A DNA stretch of 64,000 bases, from NCBI RefSeq assembly GCF_900091595.1, contig NZ_FMCW01000005.1:124001-188000 (forward strand), read 5' to 3'. Shown here piece after piece: positions 26,711-35,528 of the stretch (position 1 is its first letter; every line of letters begins with the position of its first letter). The translations under genes and the position numbers were made by a program. Origin of the DNA: Micromonospora haikouensis (GTDB lineage Bacteria > Actinomycetota > Actinomycetes > Mycobacteriales > Micromonosporaceae). The notes under the pieces were generated by a model, which made no database searches, was not told the origin of the DNA, and was given only the letters and a program-made list of their open reading frames with translations.

Positions 26711-26740
26711 TTGACACCCGCCCGCGCCGGCTGTGTAAAT
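26711..26740 (+). promoter_or_regulatory. Promoter of the solute-binding lipoprotein gene
   Basis: TTGACA (26711-26716), a 17-base spacer and TGTAAAT (26734-26740) are close to the principal-sigma consensus. The start codon with its AGGAG site follows about 36 bases later, so the leader is short. Confidence 0.6.
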
Positions 26741-26775
26741 GGTCCGACCCCACGTTGGAAAGATCAGGAGCGCCC

Positions 26776-28107
26776 GTGCCCGACGCCCGTACCCCACCGA
26801 CCCGCACCGGCCCGGACCCGGGCCGGCGGCGGCTGCTCGGTGCGCTGCTCGGTGCGCCGTTCGCGGCGACCGGCCTCGCGGGCTGCGGCAGCCGGGAGGA
26901 GGACCGGCCGGTCGAGGACGGGCCGGTCGAGCTCTCGGTCTTCTGGTACGGCACCGCCGCCCGGGCCGAGCTGACCGAGAAGGCGCTGCGGCTCTACTCC
27001 TCCCGCAACAACCTGGTCAGCTTCCGGGTCACCTGGCAGGGCCTGCCCGGCTACTACGACCGGCTGGCCACCCAGGCCGCCGGCGGCAACGTGCCCGACC
27101 TGATCCAGCTCGACGACACCGTCCTCGCCGAGTACGCCCGGCGGGAGATCCTGCTCGACCTCGGCGGATACGTCGCCGACCACCGGCTCGACCTGCGCGG
27201 GCTCCCGCCGGACCTGGCGCGCTACGGCGAGGTGGACGGGCGCACGGTGGCGGTCGCCGCCGCCCAGACGACCGCCGCCCTCGTCTACAACCGCAGCCTG
27301 CTGCGCCGGCTCGGGGTCGCCGAGCCCCGCACCGGCATGTCCTGGCCCGCGTACGTCGACTGGGCGGCGCGGGTCACCCGGGCCGCCGACGGCCGGGTGG
27401 CCGGCACGATGGACCCGTCCGGCGACCACCGGGCGCTCTGGCTGTGGCTGCGGTCCCGGGGCGCCGAGTTGTACCAGGGCCGGCAGCTCGGCTTCGGCGC
27501 GAACGAGCTGGTCGACTGGTTCGAGCTGTGGCAGAACGCGCGGGCCCGGCAGGCCACCCCGAGCGCCGCCCTGGTGGACCAGGCCGACGGCGGAGAGCCG
27601 ACCCGGCAACTGGTGGTGACCGGCCACACGGCCGCGTCGTTCGCCTGGGCCCACCAGTTCCCCGAGTTCCGGCGGCAGACCAGGGACGAGCTGGCCCTGG
27701 CCGCGTTCCCCGGGCCACCGGCGGCGCAGTGGCCGCGCGCCTCGATGTACTGGGCGGGCTTCCGGGGCACCCGGCACCCCGCACTGGTGGCCGACGTCAT
27801 CCAGTTCCTCACCAACAACATGGAGGCCGGCCTGGCCCTCGGCCACGAACGCGGGGTGAGCCCCAACCTCGCCATCCGCCGGTATGTGCGGGAGAGCCTG
27901 GCCGACCCGGGGCAGCAGGCCGCCGCCGCCCTCGCGGAGGCCGTGGCCGCCCAGCTCGGCCCGGCCCCCGGCCCGCCGCCGAAGGGGCACGCCCGGGTCC
28001 GGACCCTGCTCGTCGAGACGGCCGAGGGCGTCCGCTCCGGCCGGGCCGGGATCCGCGCGGCCACCACCCGGTTCGTCGCCCAGGCCGAGGCCGCCCTGGC
28101 CTCCTGA
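26776..28107 (+). CDS. ABC transporter extracellular solute-binding lipoprotein, orphan
   Basis: 443 residues from GTG, five bases after AGGAG. The N-terminus combines an Arg run (PGRRRLLGALLG) with a lipobox ending GLAGC, so it is exported, perhaps by Tat, and lipid-anchored outside the membrane. The rest is a family 1 (sugar-type) binding protein: ELSVFWYGTAARAELTEKAL, GLPGYYDRLATQAAGG, PDLIQLDDTVLAEYA, and AAQTTAALVYN. No permease or ATPase gene is adjacent. It must pair with components elsewhere or act as a sensor. Confidence 0.85.
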   Translation: MPDARTPPTRTGPDPGRRRLLGALLGAPFAATGLAGCGSREEDRPVEDGPVELSVFWYGTAARAELTEKALRLYSSRNNLVSFRVTWQGLPGYYDRLATQAAGGNVPDLIQLDDTVLAEYARREILLDLGGYVADHRLDLRGLPPDLARYGEVDGRTVAVAAAQTTAALVYNRSLLRRLGVAEPRTGMSWPAYVDWAARVTRAADGRVAGTMDPSGDHRALWLWLRSRGAELYQGRQLGFGANELVDWFELWQNARARQATPSAALVDQADGGEPTRQLVVTGHTAASFAWAHQFPEFRRQTRDELALAAFPGPPAAQWPRASMYWAGFRGTRHPALVADVIQFLTNNMEAGLALGHERGVSPNLAIRRYVRESLADPGQQAAAALAEAVAAQLGPAPGPPPKGHARVRTLLVETAEGVRSGRAGIRAATTRFVAQAEAALAS

Positions 28108-28150
28108 CCACCCGCGCCGTTCCGTCGCCCGGCGTCGCCGACAGGACGGG

Positions 28151-28402
28151 TCAGCGCGGCGGGCGGTTTCGCCGGTTGCGCATGAGCAGCAGCACCAGCA
28201 GGACGATCCCGCCGACGACGACCAGGCAGCACAGCAGCCCGAGGAAGCCGACGCCGCCGCCCCGGGACCGCCGCTTGGCAGCCTCCACCACAAGCTCCCC
28301 CGTGCCGGTGGACGCCCAGGCCGCGACCGGGACGAAGACCGACAGCACGACCGCACCGAGGACCGTGCTGAGCCGGCCCCACCACTTGTTCCACGAAGAC
28401 AT
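28151..28402 (-). CDS. Small membrane protein with signal peptide
   Basis: 83 residues. An N-terminal signal-like segment (STVLGAVVLSVFVPVAAWAS) is followed by a ~20-residue polar linker and a second membrane helix (LGLLCCLVVVGGIVLLVLLL) ending in RNRRNRPPR. If the first segment is cleaved, a small external linker tethered by one helix remains. A GGGGG ribosome site precedes the ATG. No family recognised. Confidence 0.6.
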   Translation of the reverse strand: MSSWNKWWGRLSTVLGAVVLSVFVPVAAWASTGTGELVVEAAKRRSRGGGVGFLGLLCCLVVVGGIVLLVLLLMRNRRNRPPR

Positions 28403-28596
28403 GCCCCCATCCTCGCCGAGGAACGCAAGTGGGGCACGCGGGACGGCCGGGGACGCGCCCGACGGCATCGCCCAACTGCGCGAGGACGGCATCGCCCGAC
28501 GGCGCGACCGGACGGCATCGCCCCAGCTTCGCGGCCGAGAGCTGGACAGGGCCTCGCGCGAGGAGGAGACACGGAGCCTCGCGCGCAGGAAAAGCG

Positions 28597-28626
28597 AAGG
28601 GCCCCGGAGCGAACTCCGGGGCCCTT
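28597..28626 (-). terminator. Hairpin terminator of the first tRNA-fMet gene
   Basis: AAGGGCCCCGGAG and its exact complement enclose a CGAA tetraloop, ten bases beyond the tRNA 3' end. It is a perfect 13-bp stem without a long T-tract, as common in actinobacteria. Confidence 0.75.
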
Positions 28627-28635
28627 GCGAACGAG

Positions 28636-28709
28636 TAGCGGGGACAGGATTTGAACCTGCGACCTCTGGGTTATGAGCCCAGCGAGCTACCGAGCTGCTC
28701 CACCCCGCG
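28636..28709 (-). tRNA. tRNA-fMet (CAT), initiator, copy 1
   Basis: 74 nt up to the discriminator A; CCA is not encoded. The acceptor stem CGCGGGG/CCCCGCT leaves a C1 x T72 mismatch. The anticodon stem CTGGG-CTCATAA-CCCAG has the three G:C pairs diagnostic of the initiator, and the T-loop is GTTCAAATC. Anticodon CAT. Confidence 0.96.
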
Positions 28710-28840
28710 TCGGCTTTCATAGCTTAGCCCATCCCCGCGGCGGAGATCAGCGGGCCCCCGAAAGCCGCCCGCCCCCATTCGAGAAGCCAGCATGCGAGAA
28801 GCCACCCCGCGAAACGCCAGCACGCAGGAGGCTGTCACGC

Positions 28841-28872
28841 GAAAGGCCCCGGAGCGAACTCCGGGGCCTTTC
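28841..28872 (-). terminator. Hairpin terminator of the second tRNA-fMet gene
   Basis: A 14-bp perfect stem (GAAAGGCCCCGGAG and complement) with a CGAA loop, placed as at the first copy and almost identical to it. The duplication therefore included the terminator. Confidence 0.75.
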
Positions 28873-28880
28873 CGAACGAG

Positions 28881-28954
28881 TAGCGGGGACAGGATTTGAA
28901 CCTGCGACCTCTGGGTTATGAGCCCAGCGAGCTACCGAGCTGCTCCACCCCGCG
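28881..28954 (-). tRNA. tRNA-fMet (CAT), initiator, copy 2
   Basis: Identical in sequence to copy 1: 74 nt, C1 mismatch, three G:C anticodon-stem pairs, no encoded CCA. It lies 245 bp upstream of copy 1 in the direction of transcription, and its own terminator separates the two. They are thus likely independent transcription units. Confidence 0.96.
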
Positions 28955-29026
28955 TCGGCTCGTTAACCCTAACCCACCGCCCCCGCGGGCCGCAAAACGG
29001 CCCACGGGGCGGGGCGTAACCGCTGG

Positions 29027-32017
29027 TCATCCCCCTGCCGGCGCCGACGGCGACGGAGCTGAGCCGCCACTGGGCGAGGCGGACGGCGAGGCCGAGGGCG
29101 CGGCCGGGGCGGCCGGGCTGGCCGCCTGCTGGGCCTGCTGGAACGCCGTCATCGCCTCGTCCAGGGCCTTGAGCGCCCGGCCGTACCGCTCGAAGTCGCC
29201 GGACGTCTGCGCGGCCTTGACCTCGGCGATGGCCGACTGCACCTTGGCCGCCGCCTCGGCCAGCTCGCCGGTCAGCGGCGGGGCGTTGCTGCCGTCACCC
29301 GGGGGCGGGGTGCCGCCGGTCGGCGGCGGGGTCCCGCCCTCGGCTGCCTGCTTGCCCTGCTCGACGAGCTGCTTGATGCCGTCGGTCAGGTTGTTGGCCA
29401 GCACCACGTACGAGCCACCGTCGCCGTAGGAGAGCAGCACCTTCTGCAACAGCGGATACGCGTCCTGCTGGTTGCTCTTCACGTAGACCGGCTCGACGTA
29501 CAGCATCCCGTCGCCGAACGGCAGCGACAGCAGGTTGCCGTACTGCACCTGGGCCTGGTTGGAGGAGAGCAGGTTCAGCTGCTGCCGGATGTTGGCGTTG
29601 TTGGTCATCTGCTGGTGCACCTGCACCGGCCCGGAGATCCGGGTCTGGTCGGGCAGCTCCAGCACCTCCAGCTGCGGCTTGCCGTCGACGTACGAGCCGG
29701 AGATCAACGCGGCGAGGTTCTGCCGGCCGTTCGGGGTGACGGCGGAGGTGAGCTGGAAGCGCGGCGCGGCCTGCCCCGGGAACTGCGTCCACAGGTAGTA
29801 CGGCGGCTGCTTCTGCCCGCCGTCGGGGTTGTCCGGCACGTTCGGCACCTGCCAGAAGTCCTGCGCCGAGTAGAAGTCGCCCGGGTCGGTGACGTGGAAC
29901 TTGGTCAGCAGGTTGCGCTGCACCTTGAACAGATCGGCCGGGTACCGGAAGTGCTCCCGCAGCTCGGCCGGGATCTTGTCGTTCGGCAGCACCAAGTCCC
30001 CGCCGAACGCCTTGTTCCACGCCTTGAGCACCGGGTCGGTCTGGTCGAACTCGTACAGCCGGACCGTGCCGTCGTACGCGTCGACCGTGGCCTTGACCGA
30101 GTTGCGGATGTAGTTGACGTTCTCCCGGGCGAGCTGGAACGTGCCCCGGCCGGTCAGCTCGTCGGTGGTCTCCGACTGGAGGTTGACCCGCTCGGCGTAC
30201 GGGTAGGTCGCGGCCGTGGTGTAGCCGTCGACGATCCACTGCACCCGGCCGCCGACCACCGCCGGGTACGGGTCGCCGTCGAGGGTGAGGAACGGCGCGA
30301 CCTTCTCGACCCGGTCCCGGGGGTTACGCACGTACAGCAGCTTCGAGTTCTCGTTGACGGCCTCGGAGAGCAGGAAGTTGGACTCCTGCTCCTTGATGGC
30401 GTAGAGCAGCCGGCGGCTGAACGAGCCGATCTCGACGCCGCCCTCGCCGGTGTACGTGTAGTACTGCTCGCCGCCGGTCTGGGTCGGCCGGTCGAACTCG
30501 GCGTTGCGCTCCGGGTTGGCCTGCCCGACGATCGCGTAGTCCTCGGGCTCCATCCGCTCGCCGTAGTAGATGCGCGGCTGGGTGGCCGGGATCTGCTCGG
30601 TCTGCGCGGAGCACGCCTCCTGGGTCTTCTCGCCGAGGAAGCCCGAGACGAAGTACGGCTGGCCGCCGCACACCACCTGGTTGGCCGGCGCGGCCACCAG
30701 CCCGTAGCCGTGGGTGTAGACGGTGTGCCGGTTGATCCAGGTGTTCTGCTGGTCGGTCAGCTCACCGTAGTTGACCTCCCGGACGCCGACCACGTAGTCG
30801 GAGGTCTTGCCGTCCACCGCGTACCGGTCGATGTCCAGCTTCGGGCCGAAGTCGTAGAAGCCCCGGACCTGCTGGAGCTGGGTGTACGTCTCGGAGACGA
30901 GCTGCGGGTCGAGCAGCCGGACGTTCGGCACCACGGAGGCGTCGGTGCCCAGGCTCGCCGGTGGCACCAGGTTGCTCGCCGCGTACGGCTGGATCTTCGT
31001 GTCGGCCAGCCCGAACGCGGCCCGGGTGGCGTCGATGCTGCGCTCGATGTACGGCGCTTCCTTGTCCTTGGCGCTCGGCTTGACCTCGAAGGTCTGCACG
31101 GCCCACGGGTAGATGCCGCCGATGGCGACGGCGGAGACGCCGAGCAGGGCCAGCGAGATGCCCGGCCACACCAGGTTCCGCATCACCGCGTTGGAGAACA
31201 CGATGATCGCGATGGCGACCACGACCGAGATGTAGGCGAGGATCTCCTTGGCCGGCAGCAGCGCGTTGATGTCGGCGTACCCGGCGCCGTAGAGCTTCGC
31301 GCCCTCGTTGTACTCCAGCAGCATGCTGCGCCGGTCCAGCACGTACGCCACGGCCTTGAGCAGGACGAAGACCGCGACGAGCGTGCTCAGGTGGGCCCGC
31401 GCGGCGTTGGTCATCCGGTCCCCGACGCCCTGCAGGCGCACGCCGCCGAAGATGTAGTGCACGGCCAGCGCGCCGAGCAGGGCCAGCACCACCGCCGTGA
31501 AGCCGACGCCCAGCACGTAGCGCCAGAACGGCAGCTGGAAGACGTAGAAGCCGACGTCGACGCCGAACTCCGGGTCCTTGACGCCGAAGTCGCCGCCGTT
31601 GCGGAACAGCAGCCACTGGTTCCACCGGCTCTGCGCCGACAGCCCGGCGAAGAGGCCGACCACCAGGGCGACCAGGCTGATCCAGAGGCCGAGCCGGGGG
31701 CCGAGCACCATCCGGTAGCGTTCCAGGGTGGCCTGCTCCAGCGAGTGGGGCCGCAGCTTGGGGCGCAGCCGGTGCGCCAGCCAGAGGTTGCCGCCGACGA
31801 CCAGCGCCATCGCGAGGCCGACGACGAGGAAGAGCAGCAGCCGGGTGGCCAGCACGCCGGTGAAGACCTGTGTGTATCGCACCTCGTCGAACCACAGCCA
31901 GTCCGTCCACGCCTGCACCCCCCAACCGAGGAGGGTGAAGAGGACGAACACCCCGACCAGGACTCCGATGGTGACGCGTCCGCGCCGGCTCATCCTCGGC
32001 AGGGGGCTGCTACGCAT
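29027..32017 (-). CDS. UPF0182 family large membrane protein
   Basis: 996 residues from the ATG opening MRSSPLPRMSRRGRV; a GTG seven codons upstream is possible. Seven N-terminal membrane helices (from VTIGVLVGVFVLFTLLGW to about residue 310) precede a ~600-residue external domain with conserved blocks such as PYIERSIDATRAAFGL and VNRHTVYTHGYG-like INRHTVYTHGYGLV. The last ~110 residues are Pro/Gly/Ala-rich. COG1615 proteins have no established function; the M. tuberculosis homologue is Rv3193c. It is followed leftward by tRNA genes and preceded by the PDZ protease gene. Confidence 0.92.
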   Translation of the reverse strand: MRSSPLPRMSRRGRVTIGVLVGVFVLFTLLGWGVQAWTDWLWFDEVRYTQVFTGVLATRLLLFLVVGLAMALVVGGNLWLAHRLRPKLRPHSLEQATLERYRMVLGPRLGLWISLVALVVGLFAGLSAQSRWNQWLLFRNGGDFGVKDPEFGVDVGFYVFQLPFWRYVLGVGFTAVVLALLGALAVHYIFGGVRLQGVGDRMTNAARAHLSTLVAVFVLLKAVAYVLDRRSMLLEYNEGAKLYGAGYADINALLPAKEILAYISVVVAIAIIVFSNAVMRNLVWPGISLALLGVSAVAIGGIYPWAVQTFEVKPSAKDKEAPYIERSIDATRAAFGLADTKIQPYAASNLVPPASLGTDASVVPNVRLLDPQLVSETYTQLQQVRGFYDFGPKLDIDRYAVDGKTSDYVVGVREVNYGELTDQQNTWINRHTVYTHGYGLVAAPANQVVCGGQPYFVSGFLGEKTQEACSAQTEQIPATQPRIYYGERMEPEDYAIVGQANPERNAEFDRPTQTGGEQYYTYTGEGGVEIGSFSRRLLYAIKEQESNFLLSEAVNENSKLLYVRNPRDRVEKVAPFLTLDGDPYPAVVGGRVQWIVDGYTTAATYPYAERVNLQSETTDELTGRGTFQLARENVNYIRNSVKATVDAYDGTVRLYEFDQTDPVLKAWNKAFGGDLVLPNDKIPAELREHFRYPADLFKVQRNLLTKFHVTDPGDFYSAQDFWQVPNVPDNPDGGQKQPPYYLWTQFPGQAAPRFQLTSAVTPNGRQNLAALISGSYVDGKPQLEVLELPDQTRISGPVQVHQQMTNNANIRQQLNLLSSNQAQVQYGNLLSLPFGDGMLYVEPVYVKSNQQDAYPLLQKVLLSYGDGGSYVVLANNLTDGIKQLVEQGKQAAEGGTPPPTGGTPPPGDGSNAPPLTGELAEAAAKVQSAIAEVKAAQTSGDFERYGRALKALDEAMTAFQQAQQAASPAAPAAPSASPSASPSGGSAPSPSAPAGG

Positions 32018-32139
32018 GACCACTGTTTGGCTCCGCACGCTCGATGTGATCGGCTCCGACCAGGCACCCAGAGTACGGGGTGTTCCTGAGAGTGTCGGCC
32101 CACGGTCACGCCGGGCGGCGGGTCGGGCGGGCGCGTCGG

Positions 32140-33153
32140 TCAGCAGCGGGTGGGCTGGCCCCCGGCGCGGAGGGTCTCCAGGGCGGTGAGCGCGTCGGCC
32201 AGCGACCCCACCCTGAGCAACGGCAGGTCGGGCTGCGGGTTACGCACCGCCTCCGCGCAGTTCGCCTCCGGCACCAGGAACACCTTCGCCCCGGAGTCCT
32301 TCGCGCCGACCAGCTTCTGGGCGATCCCGCCGATCGGGCCCACCCGGCCCTCGTCGTCGATGGTGCCGGTGCCCGCGATGATCGTCCCGCCGGTGAGGTC
32401 GGCCGGTTCCAGCTTGTCCACGATCCCGAGGGCGAACATCAGGCCGGCGCTCGGCCCGCCGATGTCGCCGAGGTCGATGGAGAGGGTGAACGGGTGCGGC
32501 TGCTGCTGGTCGATCTCGACCCCGATGCGCGGCCGGCCGTCGGACTCCCGGCTGGTGATCCGGGCCGTGGCGGCGGCACCGGCGCGGGTGTAGCCGACGG
32601 TCAGGCCGGTGCCGGCCGGCTTCGCGCGGATCAGCTCGGTGAGCTTGCCCGCGCTGGTGACCGGCGTGCCGTCGACCGAGGTGACGATGTCGCCCGGGGA
32701 GAGCACCCCCTCCGACGGGCCGCCCGCCGTCACGGTCTTGACCAGCACCTGGACGGGGAAGCCCAGCTCCCGCAGCGCGGCGGTCTCGGCGCTGGTCTGG
32801 GAGTTGCGGAAGTCCTCCTCGTTGCGCTGCTCGACCTCCTGCTGGGTCTCCCCCGGCGGGTAGACCAGCTCGCGGGGCACCACCGCCTCGTCGGCGGAGA
32901 ACCAGCCGGCCAGCGCGGACCGCAGCCGCACCGTGGGCTGCACGCCGACCGTGGTCAACCGCAGCTGGCCGGCGGAGGTGGACGTCGCCCGCCCGGTCAC
33001 CTGGATGACCTCCTTGCCGTCCACGGTGCCGAGCGTGTTGACCGTCGGGCCGGGGCCGAGCACCACGTACGGGATGGGCGCGTTGAGCACGCCGAAGCTG
33101 AGCAGGGCGGTCAGCAGGGCACCCAGGAGGACGGTCACGCCGCGACGTCTCAT
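32140..33153 (-). CDS. Membrane-anchored PDZ/Lon-like (S16) serine protease, YlbL family
   Basis: 337 residues. One N-terminal anchor helix (VTVLLGALLTALLSFGV), a PDZ domain at about 135-195 (GGPSEGVLSPGDIVTSVDG), then a Lon-type protease domain with the nucleophile Ser235 in DIGGPSAGLMFALG and dyad Lys280 in GGIAQKLVGAK. The active site faces outside. It acts next to a UPF0182 membrane protein and is divergent from a zincin. This trio is also recalled in M. tuberculosis (Rv3193c-Rv3195). Substrates in actinobacteria are unknown. Confidence 0.88.
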   Translation of the reverse strand: MRRRGVTVLLGALLTALLSFGVLNAPIPYVVLGPGPTVNTLGTVDGKEVIQVTGRATSTSAGQLRLTTVGVQPTVRLRSALAGWFSADEAVVPRELVYPPGETQQEVEQRNEEDFRNSQTSAETAALRELGFPVQVLVKTVTAGGPSEGVLSPGDIVTSVDGTPVTSAGKLTELIRAKPAGTGLTVGYTRAGAAATARITSRESDGRPRIGVEIDQQQPHPFTLSIDLGDIGGPSAGLMFALGIVDKLEPADLTGGTIIAGTGTIDDEGRVGPIGGIAQKLVGAKDSGAKVFLVPEANCAEAVRNPQPDLPLLRVGSLADALTALETLRAGGQPTRC

Positions 33154-33265
33154 GGCGGTGAGCGTACCGAGGCCGCGGCGGGATGCCCGAGGGTGACGGG
33201 GACTTCGCCCTCGGCGCAACGCCGGTGGCGGCTGCCTGGGGCGCAGCCCGCGTACCGTAGAGGTC

Positions 33266-34570
33266 GTGCCTGATATTCCGTTCGGTTTCGCGCTCCCGGG
33301 TGGGCAACCACCAGACCCCAACGATCCCGCGGCGATGCAGCAGTTCATGTCGCAGTTGCAGCACCTGCTCTCGGCGCAGGGCGGCGGACCGGTCAACTGG
33401 GACCTGGCCCGGCAGGTGGCCGCCAGTCAGCTCGCCGCCACCGGGGACCCGGCGGCCTCACCCTACGAGCGGCACGCCGTCGAGGAGGCGCTGCGCCTGG
33501 CCGACCTCTGGCTGGAGCCGGCCACCGCCTGGCCGACGGGCATCCGCACCTCGCTGGCCTGGAACCGCAACGAGTGGATCTACAAGACGCTCGACGTCTG
33601 GCGCAAGCTGTGCGACCCGGTGGCCAGCCGGATGGTCGGCGCGATGGGCGACCTGGTGCCGCCGGAGGCGCGCGCCCAGCTCGGCCCGATGCAGTCGATG
33701 GTGGCGACGCTGGGCGGCGCGCTCTTCGGCGGGCAGCTCGGCCAGGCCCTCGGCTCGCTCGCCGCCGAGGTGCTCTCCGCCGGCGACATCGGCCTGCCGC
33801 TCGGCCCGGCCGGCACGGCCGCGCTGATCCCGGCCAACATCCGGGTGTACGGCCAGGGCCTGGAGCTGCCCGAGGACGAGGTCCGGCTGTACGTGGCCCT
33901 GCGCGAGGCGGCCCACCAGCGGCTCTTCGAGCACGTGCCGTGGCTGCGCGGGCACGTGCTCACCGCCGTCGAGACGTACGCCTCGGGGATCCGGGTCAAC
34001 CGGGAGGCGATCGAGGAGGCGATGGGCCGGGTCGACCCGACCGACCCGGAGTCGATGCAGGCGATCGCCCTGGAGGGCATCTTCACCCCGGAGGACACGC
34101 CGGCGCAGAAGGCGTCGCTGGCCCGGCTGGAGACCGCGCTCGCCCTGGTGGAGGGCTGGGTCTGCCACGTGGTGGACGACGCCGCCGGTGAGCGCCTGCC
34201 CAACGTCGTACGCCTCGGCGAGGCGTTCCGCCGTCGACGGGCGGCCGGCGGGCCGGCCGAGCAGACGTTCGCGGCGCTGGTCGGGTTGGAGCTGCGCCCG
34301 CGCCGGCTGCGCGAGGCGGCGACCCTGTGGGCGGCGCTGACCGAGCACCGGGGCATCGCCGGCCGGGACGCCGTCTGGGGCCACCCCGACCTGCTCCCCT
34401 CCGACGACGACTTCACCGACCCGGTGGCGTTCGCCACGGCCCGGCTCGACCTCGACGACGAGCTGGCCACCTTCGACTTCACCGCCCCGGGCGGCCCCCA
34501 GGAGCAACCCCCGCCCACCCCCGGCACCCCGGAACCCCCGGACTCCCCCGACTCCCCACCCCGCCCCTAA
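33266..34570 (+). CDS. Zincin-like metalloprotease (DUF2342/zincin_2 family)
   Basis: 434 residues, GTG start. The family belongs to the 'F420 biosynthesis associated' zincins (TIGR03624-like), with the putative metal site in LREAAHQRLFEHVPWLRGH (E-x2-H with a second His downstream) near residue 215. The region VATLGGALFGGQLGQALG is the Gly-rich stretch seen in the family. The C-terminus is a Pro-rich tail (PPPTPGTPEPPDSP) unlikely to fold. No secretion signal. The reaction has not been established for the family as far as I know. Confidence 0.85.
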   Translation: MPDIPFGFALPGGQPPDPNDPAAMQQFMSQLQHLLSAQGGGPVNWDLARQVAASQLAATGDPAASPYERHAVEEALRLADLWLEPATAWPTGIRTSLAWNRNEWIYKTLDVWRKLCDPVASRMVGAMGDLVPPEARAQLGPMQSMVATLGGALFGGQLGQALGSLAAEVLSAGDIGLPLGPAGTAALIPANIRVYGQGLELPEDEVRLYVALREAAHQRLFEHVPWLRGHVLTAVETYASGIRVNREAIEEAMGRVDPTDPESMQAIALEGIFTPEDTPAQKASLARLETALALVEGWVCHVVDDAAGERLPNVVRLGEAFRRRRAAGGPAEQTFAALVGLELRPRRLREAATLWAALTEHRGIAGRDAVWGHPDLLPSDDDFTDPVAFATARLDLDDELATFDFTAPGGPQEQPPPTPGTPEPPDSPDSPPRP

Positions 34571-34615
34571 CCCACCCCACCCCACCCCACCCTGCCCCCG
34601 CCCCACCTCGGCCCG

Positions 34616-34673
34616 GTGATCAAGAGAAAAGTGTCAAAGTCGATCTTCACGATGACGCAAACCTCTTGATCAC
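34616..34673. repeat. Intergenic dyad GTGATCAAGAG ... CTCTTGATCAC
   Basis: Perfect 11-bp arms (34616-34626 and 34663-34673) enclose 36 bp that are markedly AT-richer than the surrounding DNA. It lies after a C-rich run downstream of the zincin gene. It looks like a compact mobile or structural intergenic element rather than a terminator, since no T-tract follows. Confidence 0.6.
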
Positions 34674-34680
34674 CGCGGGC

Positions 34681-34790
34681 TGGGCGGGCGGGCTGGGTGT
34701 TGGGGTGGGCGGGCGGGCCGGGTGTTGGGGTGGGCGGGCGGGCCGGGTGTTGGGGTGGGCGGGCGGGCCGGGTGTTGGGGTGGGTGGGGC
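34681..34790. repeat. G-rich 25-bp minisatellite
   Basis: About four copies of a 25-bp unit, GGCGGGCGGGCCGGGTGTTGGGGTG, with one-base variation in the first. The plus strand has many GGG/GGGG runs a few bases apart and could form G-quadruplexes. It ends at the stop codon of the next gene, which is read from the opposite strand. Confidence 0.75.
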
Positions 34791-34791
34791 G

Positions 34792-35400
34792 TCAGGGGTG
34801 GGGGGATGAGAGGAGGGCGCGGGTGGTTTCCCAGCCCTCCACGGCGGGATCCAGGGCGGCCAGGTCGGCTGGGCCGCGCATCCGCCGCCAGGCGGCGGTG
34901 ACGGCCACGTCCCCGGGGCGCGGGGCGGCCCGGCGCACCTCGGCCGGGTGGGCGACGTCCAGGTCGACCTCGGGCAGCCACGCGGGCACGGGCAGCCGGG
35001 ACGCGACGCCGAGCAGGCCGGTGCCGGAGCCCTCGACCGGGGCGAGGGCCACCGGCCGCGTGGTCAGCGGGCGGAGCAGCTTGCCGACGGTCAGGCCGGG
35101 CAGGTCCGGGGCGTCGGCGGCGACGACGGCAGCCTCGTCGTACCCGGCCCCGGCCAGCGCGGCGAGGACGGCGGTGCCGGTGGCGGCGGGCACCTCGTAC
35201 ACGGCCATGCCCGGCCAGGTGACGGACTCGGCCAGGGCACGGTCCGCCGGGACGGCCGCGATCGCGGTCTCGACCTCCTGGAGGGTGGCGAGCAGGTCCA
35301 CCACGTCCTCGGCGAGCGCGGCCCGCCAGGCCGCCGGGTCGATCCCCGGGGGCGTCCACGCCACCGGTCCGAGCAACGCCACCACCACACGTCGGGCCAC
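34792..35400 (-). CDS. CofC/DUF2064-like nucleotidyltransferase-fold protein
   Basis: 202 residues. VVAADAPDLPGLTVGKLLRP resembles the nucleotide/metal motif of DUF2064 and CofC-like (MobA-type) guanylyl or phosphate transferases; VALAPVEGSGTGLLGVAS fits the following strand. The N-terminal glycine-rich P-loop of true MobA proteins is weak (VVVALLGPVAWTPPG). It may therefore be a divergent or inactive member. The stop codon adjoins the G-rich minisatellite. Position next to the zincin is suggestive of F420-related metabolism but unproven. Confidence 0.55.
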   Translation of the reverse strand: MARRVVVALLGPVAWTPPGIDPAAWRAALAEDVVDLLATLQEVETAIAAVPADRALAESVTWPGMAVYEVPAATGTAVLAALAGAGYDEAAVVAADAPDLPGLTVGKLLRPLTTRPVALAPVEGSGTGLLGVASRLPVPAWLPEVDLDVAHPAEVRRAAPRPGDVAVTAAWRRMRGPADLAALDPAVEGWETTRALLSSPHP

Positions 35401-35528
35401 GCCCCGACCCTAGACGAGCCCCACCGGAGACCCACCCCACCCCGCACCCCCACCCTGCGCCACCCCACCCACCCGCCACCCACCCGCCACCCACCCGCCG
35501 CCCCGCAGCCCGCCCCGCCAGCCCCACT

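Noticed and set aside
29615..32089. 824-codon plus-strand frame opposite the UPF0182 gene
   Set aside because: Composition is His/Val/Gln/Arg-rich and has no domain, while the opposite strand matches a conserved family throughout.
34681..34790. CRISPR-like array
   Set aside because: The units are contiguous without unique spacers, and no cas gene is in the window.
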